From the NCBI GenBank assembly GCA_000934455.1, contig KN885507.1:1-33376 (forward strand): DNA of 33,376 nucleotides, written 5' to 3'. Below the pieces are notes generated by a model. The model ran no database searches, was not told the DNA's origin, and saw only the letters and a program-made list of their open reading frames with translations. Positions 25,699-33,376 of this stretch are shown here, one piece after another. This stretch comes from Apostichopus parvimensis (taxonomy: Eukaryota > Echinodermata > Holothuroidea > Aspidochirotida > Stichopodidae). The position numbers were made by a program, and so were the translations under genes. Position 1 is the first letter of the stretch. Each line of letters opens with the position of its first letter.

Positions 25699-28062
25699 CT
25701 ATTAATTCAGAAAATTTGAAAATATGGTTTTTTTCTTCTAATTTTTTTTTGCAGAAAAATGTGGTGATGTTGATCTAACAATGTAGGGAGGGGATGAGGA
25801 AAGATTTAGGACAGGATCATTAATACACCAAATTGATAACTTTATGAACGTAGCTTTGACTGATGTCACTAAATATTAGTGATATACAACTTTCATGAAA
25901 GGTACAACATGCCAAACAAGAAAATCCTCATATCTTAGTGACATCTTCGGAACTTTATGACATATATGCAGGACTTGTCCTGTGATGGATGTGTTGAAGT
26001 CACTGCATGTCTTTGAGACAACTTTTACATCTTGACCAGTTAATTAACTACTAGATATTTAGCAGAAATAAAAATTATAACATGTACAGAAATTTACATG
26101 CTTCTCATATAGACTAGAATTTATAAACAGGAAACTGACCTTTGACCGTCGTTGGTGGCTGTTCATCTTTTGTATCAATCTCTTTGTTAGCCAGCCAGGG
26201 GAGGGTAGTAATCTTCTCTTCGACTTTCTGCGAATAAGCGATGTCAGATGAAGTCAGATTGGTTGATGCTACTAAACACTTTAAATAAAGACAGCTTGAA
26301 TGTAACGGTGACCATATGTTTTTCAGAAATTCCAGTGACTTGATGTTGAACCATGTTGCCATCAAGTGGTAATATCTACACTACACATTTTTACAGATGG
26401 ATGGGGGGAATATGGGATCTTCAAATGTTTGGTGTTGCTATGCTTCAAGAATTATAGAAAACTTCCTCCACATTGCTGTAATACATTCTACAGAAATTAA
26501 ATTTATTTTTGTTGGTTCAAATTTAATTTATTCTGGACCTTATTAAAACAATTGAGAATGATTAGCGACAGTACAAGAAATCCTGGAACAATTGCGGGGA
26601 AAGTTTTCATCCAAGGACTCGGTTACATGATCTGGTCGCCTTACTTTAATATGATACCGCATGTGAAGACGTGTTGCTTGTAACAAACTTGGCATCTCCA
26701 CGACACTAATCTCAAGCTACAGTGATATACATTGACAACTTACCTGTACATATTTGGCAGGTACAAATCCTTGCTTTCCATTTTCCAGTTTGACTTTCCA
26801 CCATATTGGATTGTCTTTGTGTTTTTCCATCACAGTTACAAATTCTCCCTGTTTTAGATCCACCTCTGCCTCACCCAGGGGACTGTCGGGATTAGCTTTG
26901 TAATTAAACTTGGCAATATATTTATGATCTGAAACAAAAACAAGATTAAAATTGTTATTGAAAATATTTATGATTTGAAAGAACAACTTGCAAGAAATAT
27001 CTGACAATAAGCGTGTCTCTTTAATCATGAATGTTGAGATATAAAGTGTTTGTCTTCAGTGCTAAATAAGTACTATGAATGCCAACCAGGGGTCACTGGA
27101 CCTGATTGCAGTTTTAACAGTCATCAGTATCGCACCCACAAAATATGCTAGAAACTAGTAAGATAATGGTCAGTCATGTTCAACTTTAACGAGCATTTTA
27201 TTGCCACTCTAAAAACCAGTTATCCACAAAGAGATAAATTAATTGTCTTGTTAGTAATCATCAAATGGCTAAGAATGACTTGGAGGATCAAAGCCAGCTA
27301 GGAATGTACTCTTGAAAACTTATAGCGATATTAAACTTGTGGCCAATACTGGTGACCTTTCAGAAATGAATTAGTGGAAATGTAGCACTTTGTGGAAGTC
27401 CTTTTGGATTTCTAATCCAACTGGTCCTTTCTGTGATTCCGATTTATCCAGGGTATAATGTATGTTGTCATGAGTATATAGACTAAAAGCCCCTTGTCAT
27501 TACATGAAATAAAAATCTACATCATTTGAGTGGGTGTAGAGCTGATTCATCAATGAATCACATAATAGTAAATAATAATGATAATTTCAAAGAGGATGGA
27601 TCACATGATGGATGGATCAAACTGAGGATCACTTGAGTGAGATATGAACGAATAGCTGAACTAGCTGATGATGGAAACACTTCTCGAATTACAAAAAGGG
27701 AGTCGGTGGAATCACTGCGATTTTGGAGGTTGCCACGGATATTTAGTAGTTACCTGCATGTGGTTATTTGATATTTCTATGCAATAAATCATCACTTATT
27801 GAAGATTTGATGAACTAAAAATGGATGCAACCAAACCTTTTGAGATTTCTGGCAGATTTTTTGCCTGGTCTCCACTTGAAGAATCCTGAGCTTGAGTTGT
27901 ACAGTCATTTTTGTCACCTCCAACATCACCATGAACTGCTTGATTGATCTCAGCTGGGTCTTTTTTCTCTCCTGGCCGTCGTGAAGGAGAGAAAGGACCC
28001 GTAGGTCTAAACCCTCTGCCTCTTCCCTTTGCCCAAACGAGATTTGATTCAGTTGATGTCAT
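25520..28062 (-). CDS. SH3 domain plus U1/matrin-like C2H2 zinc-finger protein, 4 exons
   Basis: Spliced CDS (minus): 28062-27837, 26928-26744, 26278-26140 (or 26227-26140), 25698-25520 (TAG 25522-25520). Phases agree at every junction (1, 0, 1). The product is 242 aa, or 225 with the inner acceptor. Residues 1-76 are a basic then polar low-complexity region (GRGRGFRPTGPFSPSRRPG). 78-137 is an SH3 domain (YIAKFNYKAN, EVDLKQGEFV, NPIWWKVKLENGKQGFVPAK). Then a TLPWLANKEID linker. The C-terminus has one finger C204-x2-C207-x12-H220-x5-H226 (long-form numbering), the spacing of U1-type/matrin fingers that bind dsRNA or RNA. Start chosen at 28062 because A is at -3 and the proline/arginine-rich text begins there; in-frame ATGs lie upstream to 28242. 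I do not recognise the family. Function unknown; SH3 implies proline-motif partners. Confidence 0.72.
25699..26139 (-). other. intron 3 of the SH3/zinc-finger gene
   Basis: AT-rich, no feature beyond splice sites. Confidence 0.6.
26140..26278 (-). CDS. SH3/zinc-finger gene exon 3, two possible acceptors
   Basis: Acceptor at 26279-26280 (TTTATTTAAAG) gives 139 bases. A second acceptor at 26228-26229 (CTTATTCGCAG) gives 88 bases. Both keep frame, differing by 17 codons. Donor AAAG|GTCAGT. Contains KVEEKITTLPWLANKEID. Confidence 0.7.
26279..26743 (-). other. intron 2 of the SH3/zinc-finger gene
   Basis: AT-rich, no repeats or transposon ends seen. Confidence 0.6.
26744..26928 (-). CDS. SH3/zinc-finger gene exon 2: SH3 domain
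   Basis: Acceptor TTTTTGTTTCAG, donor CAG|GTAAGTTG. It holds essentially the whole SH3 domain, including the double Trp (IWWKV), the GKQGFVP turn and the final AKYVQ. The ALYDY position reads AKFNY. Confidence 0.88.
26929..27836 (-). other. intron 1 of the SH3/zinc-finger gene
   Basis: No gene or transposon recognised. Contains GATGGATC-type short repeats near 27595-27620. Confidence 0.55.
27837..28062 (-). CDS. SH3/zinc-finger gene exon 1
   Basis: 75 codons plus one base. Donor AAAG|GTTTGG, a weak but acceptable site. Encodes the N-terminal Arg/Gly/Pro-rich and Asp/Ser/Gln-rich region. The frame is open upstream to 28242, so extra N-terminal residues or an upstream exon are possible. Confidence 0.65.
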
Positions 28063-28904
28063 TCTGCTTTGCATGGGAAAATGTACAGAATGAGCAAGTG
28101 AATATAGGAAATGAGTCATATTTGCACTCACAGGGCAGCTGGACAAAACTGAGGTCAGCACTCTGTCTAGCTGACGTTTGAACAACATGATACATTTTCT
28201 TATTTGCCTAGCAGCTAGGATATAGTGCGAGTGTTGAGTCATTCATTCGGCTGCCAATACAAAGGGTAGTATTCCTCTGGCTGCTGTATAACACACCTTT
28301 CTCTTACTCAGCCAGCTGCCAGAAGAATAGTTACTGTACAAACCAAAGACTTACTGCACATGTACAGTAGCATGCTAGTAAAACAGATAATCAGCTAATC
28401 AACAAGCATTTACAATCTCACATCGAAAGTGGTACTTGAAACAAAACTGAACGGATGTGCGGATGAACAAGGCACACTAGCAAGTAGCATATCATCAGTA
28501 GGCTACGCAGATGCTGTCAGTCGAGTATAACGTGACATTTTACTTAGCGGAATTGCTACATTAACAGTTCATGAGTATTTAAGGATAAAAGTCACCGTGT
28601 ATCAGCTCTTGTTGAGTATTTCCTTATAAAAGATAAGTATCAACAACATAATACATCGAATATGGAGTTTTACTTACGTTTATTACGATATATTATTTAA
28701 ATGAAGCAGAAGAATGGGTTTTCTCGAGTTTGCAGGTTATCCAGCAACGAGTTTATTAAACTCGATGTTATCCAGTGGATGAGGTAGCATTAAACAATTA
28801 TTAACTATCTTAGCAATACATCTCTACGATAATGGTGCTACAAGCCTCAGAGTAGTTCACAACAAGGGCGCAACCACGTAAGTAGACAGTTCGATCAATT
28901 CTTG
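28063..28904 (-). other. 5' flank of the SH3/zinc-finger gene
   Basis: Probable 5' UTR and promoter region by position. No TATA box or initiator stands out. The frame of exon 1 stays open to 28242. Confidence 0.4.
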
Positions 28905-29097
28905 ATCGCTTCTCAGCCGTTTGGCTAAGATCATGTGTAGTATCTGTTCCCTTTCGAGGGGAATCTGGATACACACCTGACGATGATCACACAGTCACAG
29001 TCTCGATGCAAGGGGACTGGGGTTGAGAGCGGATCAGTCGTTCGGCTGTTTGGTTTCCGTGCCCAGGTTCTTTCCTGGGTGACTTTTCTTAAAAAGT
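28905..29097 (+). mobile_element. SINE-like element with U2 snRNA-like head, copy 1
   Basis: The first 45 bases match the 5' end of U2 snRNA at 42 positions, including GGCTAAGATCATGTGTAGTA, which covers the branch-site-pairing region. A CCCTTTCGAGGGG hairpin then follows, perhaps a remnant of a later U2 stem. The remainder is non-U2 and ends in CCCAGGTTCTTTCCTGGG (hairpin) and GACTTTTCTTAAAAAGT. A perfect 10-bp target duplication ATTCTTGATC flanks it (28898-28907 and 29098-29107); its last three bases overlap the U2 ATC. No open frame. It is not a functional U2 gene, because the body after base ~45 is not U2. Confidence 0.88.
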
Positions 29098-29340
29098 ATT
29101 CTTGATCTAACCAGTAAGATTTTGAATTTGGAGATCGTCTTAGTTGGTATGTCGGCGTATGACATCATCGGTGGTAGTCGTTGAATTTTATTGCAATTGT
29201 GCAAAAAGATGTAATTGTGAATAAGCCTATATTAATTAAGTTCATTTACACATGACTGAATGTTCATACATTAGCGTGTAATTACTGTTCATAATTTTCA
29301 GCAGCAAATTCATAAAAGTCCTTAATATCTTTGTTAATCT

Positions 29341-29701
29341 CAGTGACGTCGCCAGACATTTCAATCTAGGGGGGGGGGGGCACAGCACTTAATTAGGAGG
29401 CACAATGTTTATTGGTGAGTGCCGTTCTGGGGTAGGGGTCTAATTGGAAGGGGTGTCCACCTGCCCTGTGAGAAATTTTTGATTAATTAAGGGTCCTTGA
29501 ATGCAATCTGGTGTTATATTTTGCAACTTGGAGTAACTTTATGTCAAGAACATTCGGGATTAGTCTGTCCGATATTTATGTTTTTAATTGAGGCTGATAA
29601 AAAAAATATAAAATATTGAGAATTTTGTAACAATACAAATCGCATTGGGGGGGGGGTACGATTTTGTTTTGGGAGGGCACGTGCCCCCAGGCCACCCCTT
29701 G
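29341..29701. mobile_element. 361-bp hAT-like non-autonomous element D
   Basis: Left end CAGTGACGTCGCCAG, right end reverse complement CAAGGGGTGGCCTGG (imperfect), with G-runs inside both ends. Perfect 8-bp target duplication GTTAATCT at 29333-29340 and 29702-29709. No coding capacity. The weak inverted repeat makes the assignment less certain than A-C. Confidence 0.75.
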
Positions 29702-29934
29702 GTTAATCTGCGTTAATTGTGAGTTATGATAGGTTCCCAGCTTGATGAGAGATTCCACGACGCAATGTTTGATCAAACAACCAGTACGTCATGGTAATCA
29801 TGTCATCAGAAAAAGATTTTACTTGTTAGGTCCAAGTTGAGGTACGCTATCAAGCTAACTTTACCTAGACACTTTCTCCTGCAAATTGTGATATTTTTAA
29901 ACCCTATACTGCATGCAAATATGGTTACTGTTTT

Positions 29935-30124
29935 CTTTTAAAGAAAAGTCACACAAGATATATTTTGCTCTATAGAGCCTGGGCACTAACCAAACAACTG
30001 ACCCTTTCTCAGCCCCACATCGAGAATAAAACCGTTGATCACGACGATATAGTATTTGTATCACGAGTCACTTAAAAAGGAAATATATATCAACATGATC
30101 TTAGCTAAAATGCCGAGAAGCGAT
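29935..30124 (-). mobile_element. SINE-like element with U2 snRNA-like head, copy 2
   Basis: On the minus strand it begins ATCGCTTCTCGGC and GCTAAGATCATGT, then diverges from copy 1 but realigns (CGTGATCA, TCTCGATG, GGTCAGTTGTTTGGTT, GTGCCCAGG, TGTGACTTTTCTT). Length is the same as copy 1. Flanks ATGGTTACT (29921-29929) and ATGGGATTACT (30125-30135) may be a decayed target duplication. Older than copy 1. Confidence 0.75.
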
Positions 30125-30560
30125 ATGGGATTACTTAGTAACCGGAAGATAGCATGCCAAGAAATTTGGCAACATTGCTTAGAATATTGGACCGGACCAC
30201 TGCCAGCAGCCCCTACAGTAGTAAAAATTTGGAAGCTTTAGAAGAGAGAAGGGAGCTACTTAGGAAAAATAATGGGAGTTTGCCCCAGACCTGGCAAACC
30301 CACCCTGCTGGGATGTACCCTTATGCTAATAAAAAATAAAATATAAAAATATAAAAAATAGTTCCCGGTGACTGCACTGTAAGAGGAGGACAATTCCAAT
30401 GGGGTTTTACTCACAATTTCTCTAGCCACCGGGTTCCTAACCAAAGGGGCCCTCCCTCTGCCAGGGTTGAAGCCTCCTCCCAGTTTAAAATATCTAAAGT
30501 ATCTAGGGAACTTTTAAAATTATTTTATGCGTAGGTTTGTGAACTAAGTATTTAATTTAG
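30125..30560. other. probable LINE 3'-end debris
   Basis: An A/T-rich tail-like run (AATAAAAAATAAAATATAAA, 30329-30360) follows a short open frame on the plus strand. Beyond it, on the minus strand, lies what is probably the 3' UTR of the degraded LINE at 30579-31530. Boundaries are not resolved. Confidence 0.35.
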
Positions 30561-30578
30561 AGGTCGTGGATTAGGGGA

Positions 30579-31530
30579 TCAAGAAAGAGAGTTTTTTTTT
30601 AAGGATTTTTTGTTTGAGATAATTAGTTGTTCAAAGAGTGGTAAAGAGTTTGCTGCTTCAAGGAGCTTTCTAGTGGCGATATAGCTAGGGATATTGATGC
30701 CAATTTTAAGGGATTTATTCTTAATAATGTTTAATTGGGAAATGTGGGATTTATTACAGCTAATGAGGCAGATACTGCCATAAGTAATAACTGGTTTAAT
30801 TTTCGAGTTATAAATTTGTAATAAAATATGTGGGGAGAGGTATTTAAGATTACGTAGGCTTTTAAGTGGGTTAGGATTCTCCAAGCTTTGCCGATAGTGA
30901 TATTAATGTGTTTCTTAAAATTAAATTTATTGTCTATGGTGATTCCTAGGTAAACAGCTTCTTTGCTGGGTGTGATGTCAGTCGTGAAAAGATTAATGCT
31001 GTAGTCCTCGGTAGAGTCATTGGAAAAAGGGTACTTAAAGATTACAAGCTTAGATTTATTTGGATTAATTGTAACTCTCCATTTACTATACACCAGGAGC
31101 TTAGGGTGGGTGTTGGAGAATGTTTGGAGTGCACTGATGCATAGGGAAATTCTTTTAGTTGTATGCCAAATAGCGAGATCGTCGGCAAACTGACTGCATT
31201 GTGTGGAGTTGAGTTTATTGTATGGGAGGGATCGTTAACGCAAATGGCTAAGATCATGTGTAGTATCTGTTCCCTTTCGAGGGGAATACACACCCGACGA
31301 TGATCACACAGTCACAGTCCCGATGCAAGAGGACTGGAGTTGAGAGCGGATCAGTCGTTCGGTAGTTTGGTTTTCGTGCCCAGGTTCTTTCCTGGGTGAC
31401 TTTTCTTAAAAAGTAGGTTATATAAAAGGGGACTTAGCACTGAGCCTTGTGCAGTAGTAAATGATTCGAAAAATGTGCGCTTATGTTTACTTTCACGACT
31501 ACGGTGGTTATGAAGGGACAGGCGTGTTAC
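30579..31530 (-). pseudogene. degraded LINE reverse transcriptase fragment, interrupted
   Basis: Minus-strand reading gives, in order, the RT blocks HKRTFFESFTTAQGSVLSP-LLYN, then (after an inserted SINE) ICVNDPSHTINST, then QFADDLAIW with the catalytic FADD at 31189-31178, then WRVTINPNKSKLVIF, EAVYLGITIDNKFNFKKHI and IYNSKIKPVITYGS..LI. These are the palm and thumb motifs of a Jockey/CR1-like LINE. At least two frameshifts (near 31215 and 30860) and a 171-bp insertion break it. The endonuclease and N-terminal RT are missing. Confidence 0.85.
31246..31416 (+). mobile_element. SINE-like element with U2 snRNA-like head, copy 3 (5'-truncated, nested)
   Basis: Starts at GGCTAAGATCATGTGTAGTA and follows copy 1 closely to GACTTTTCTTAAAAAGTA. 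It lies antisense inside the LINE fragment; removing it joins YN to ICVND in frame, a natural RT sequence. No clear target duplication; the first ~20 bases of the head are missing. Confidence 0.85.
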
Positions 31531-31973
31531 TACGTATTATACGAAGGCATCTCTAAACTACGGTTTGACAACCTAACTTGTCAACTCGAAAAATATCGAA
31601 AGGTGGACGCTTTATCAAGGTACGTGCAACACAACAATTTGGTTAATTTTCGTCAAGACGTAAAGTTAGCGTAACTTGTCAACTCGACCAAAATCATAAT
31701 TTGGACGTGTTGACATTAAGACTGCAACTCCGCTGTCGCTTCAGACGTATTTCGGTCATGTTATATCATTACATAATATCAGTGTTGTTTATATTTAATT
31801 ATGTACTATTCAATTTCTAGTCAATCTCTCCAGTATTTTGTGTGTTGATCCAAGTTCGTTTCTTCACCGCCTACAGAATGATCTGTTGTTTACGTCATTT
31901 ACCTTACGTCATCATAAATGTTCAATATTGATAATTGCCATGCATGCATGATTCCGGCCAGTTTACAGATTGT

Positions 31974-31987
31974 ACGTTACGTAACGT
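31974..31987. promoter_or_regulatory. palindrome ACGTTACGTAACGT with PAR-bZIP-like core
   Basis: Perfect 14-bp palindrome. Its centre GTTACGTAAC equals the consensus of PAR-bZIP/E4BP4 factors. Function is unproven. Confidence 0.25.
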
Positions 31988-32030
31988 GTACGCGTTGCAT
32001 ACTTATTTAGCTTGTGCTATGTTAGGTATG

Positions 32031-32053
32031 CCATGGAGGTAAAACCTCCATGG
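32031..32053. repeat. perfect hairpin, 10-bp stem
   Basis: CCATGGAGGT-AAA-ACCTCCATGG. No T-run follows on either strand. Confidence 0.85.
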
Positions 32054-32264
32054 GTATGCATACATTGTTATTCTTGTGATTAGAAGTAGTTCTTGTTCTC
32101 TTCGAAGTTTGAAATAGTTCACGGGATTACATTTATTGTTAAGATAATGACTTAATGATTAAAATGAGTGACAACTGAATCCCTCTTTACTTTGTTTCAG
32201 ATCTGTTATAAGGCAATTCTCATGTCTGACCCTGCAATGAATACCTGTTCTTTTCAAATGTACA

Positions 32265-33376
32265 GTGAAGATTTTACCGTATTGGTTTTTGTGTCCATGC
32301 AGGCCTTTATCTTTGGGTGACTTTCTTAAAAGCATTCCCTTTCGAAAGAATTCGGGATACTTCACGAAACTCTGTCATGATCCAAATTGGGGGGCGATGA
32401 GGTCAGGAATAATTTTGGATAAAGATTATGTTCCTAGTGGAGGCGGTTATAGGCGTTTTGAAAGCAAGAAAAGTGATAGTCATAATTCTAACTTTAGGAG
32501 GCATTCTAAGGTACATAGTTTCAGGGATAAGCTGAAGATTGTCTTCACCAATGCTAGAAGTATTCGTAAAAATTTTGCTGAATTTACTGTGCTTCTTGAG
32601 GATCTGAAACCTGATGTGTTTGGTATCACCGAATCTTGGTTAAGGGAGGACATTGATAGTGCTGAGGTTTCTCACCCGGGGTATGTTGTGTATCGTCAGG
32701 ACAGAAGGGATACTCATAATGGGATTGGTGGGGGAGTTTTACTGTATGTTAGGGATGACATTGTAAGTGTTGAGAAATCTCAGCTGCAAGGGGCTTTTGT
32801 TAATTCTGTCTGGTGCGAGTTGTCCACAAACAACTCCAAGAGGTCCAGGGACGTTATCACTGTGGGTGTTGTGTGCCGCTCTCCTAACAGCAGCGATGAC
32901 AATGATGTCGTGCTGTTTGACTCAATTAGAAAGGCTGCTAAAGGTGATGTTGTTATAATGGGCGACTTTAATTTTCCTGACATTAATTGGATAGATGGTT
33001 CTAGTAGTAGGAAGGGTAGTAATTTTCTAGATGTTGTGCAAGATTGCTTTTTACATCAACATGTTACTTTCCCTACTAGAGGGGATAACATCCTGGATCT
33101 TGTTTTGAGTTCTAATCCAAGCAATGTTGTTGATTTGACGGGTCTAGGAAAACTAGGAACTAGTGATCATGATATACTAGCTTTTGATGTTGTTTGCAAA
33201 GTCGTAAATTCTGTTAGCAATGAAAAAGTCCCTGATTTTTCGAGATCGGATACAGAGGCAATTTAAACTTTACTAAAGGGTACAGATTGGATTAATTTGT
33301 TTAGAGATATGAGTGCTTCTCAGTCTTGGATTTGTTTTGCTGATAAATTAAAGGTCATTATGGAAAATCATGTTCC
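32265..33376 (+). pseudogene. LINE ORF2 endonuclease region, runs off the right edge
   Basis: Open from 32265 to TAA at 33264-33266 (333 codons), then the same frame continues open to the window end. The read-on text (LLKGTDWINLF, SWICFADKL) looks like the natural continuation, so the stop is probably a point mutation. APE-type endonuclease motifs are seen in order: FTNARSI, FGITESWL (catalytic Glu), GGGVLLYVRDD, VVCRSPNS, IMGDFNFPDINW, TRGDNILDLV, TSDHDIL (catalytic Asp-His). The layout is that of CR1/L2-group LINEs. The RT domain would lie beyond the edge. Residues 1-30 come from a stretch resembling the SINE tail, so the true ORF start is unclear. Confidence 0.88.

Larger units (their letters stand above)
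31531..32264. other. non-coding stretch with palindromes
   Basis: No gene. Contains a 16-bp direct repeat TAACTTGTCAACTCGA (31574-31589 and 31672-31687), a 14-bp palindrome (31974-31987) and a perfect 10-bp-stem hairpin (32031-32053). Confidence 0.55.

Noticed and set aside
28905..28950. A functional U2 snRNA gene
   Set aside because: Only about the first 45 bases match U2; the Sm site and 3' stem-loops are absent, and the segment is part of a repeated ~190-bp unit with target duplications.
30056..30339. Two short plus-strand open frames
   Set aside because: They overlap the minus-strand SINE copy 2 and probable LINE debris; no independent support.
31042..31293. 83-residue minus-strand open frame as a gene
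   Set aside because: It is an off-frame reading of the degraded RT partly running into the inserted SINE.

Overview
This is a eukaryotic, AT-rich window with intron-rich protein genes, consensus GT-AG splice sites and many transposon relics. The protein similarity is close to vertebrate FARP1/FARP2, but the introns are full of non-vertebrate-looking MITEs and minisatellites. That suggests a marine invertebrate deuterostome, most likely an echinoderm or hemichordate. The species assignment is an inference.

Layout. 1-7390: long, mostly featureless non-coding DNA with one tRNA-like relic, a 14-bp minisatellite, RFX X-box-like palindromes and one candidate upstream exon (6590-6723). 7391-21270, + strand: thirteen exons, all phase-compatible, encoding the last ~528 residues of a FARP-family RhoGEF (DH-PH-PH). 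The FERM half lies upstream of the window. Its introns carry three short hAT-type elements with intact 8-bp target duplications, a TTAA-flanked MITE, a ~32-bp minisatellite, several local tandem duplications, and an array that repeats the 3' end of a DH exon together with its splice donor. 21271-~23443: probable 3' UTR with four TGGCAnTTGCCA-type dyads. 23444-25519: gap between two convergent genes, with a 23-bp hairpin-forming minisatellite. 25520-28062, - strand: a four-exon gene for a ~225-242 aa protein with an SH3 domain and a U1/matrin-like C2H2 zinc finger. I recognise no family with this architecture. 28905-33376: retroelement-rich end.

The most unusual content is in that last region. 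Three copies (28905-29097 +, 29935-30124 -, 31246-31416 +) belong to one ~190-bp short retroelement whose first ~45 bases closely match the 5' end of U2 snRNA. The best copy has a perfect 10-bp target duplication. This is what a SINE with an snRNA-derived head should look like. One copy sits inside a decayed minus-strand LINE reverse transcriptase, between its QGSVLSP block and its FADD block. A second, younger LINE (APE-type endonuclease, + strand) runs off the right edge with one in-frame stop, and has a stretch resembling the SINE tail just upstream of its endonuclease domain.

The two host genes do not form an operon. The RhoGEF is expected to act at the plasma membrane in Rho-GTPase signalling. 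The role of the SH3/zinc-finger protein is unknown.
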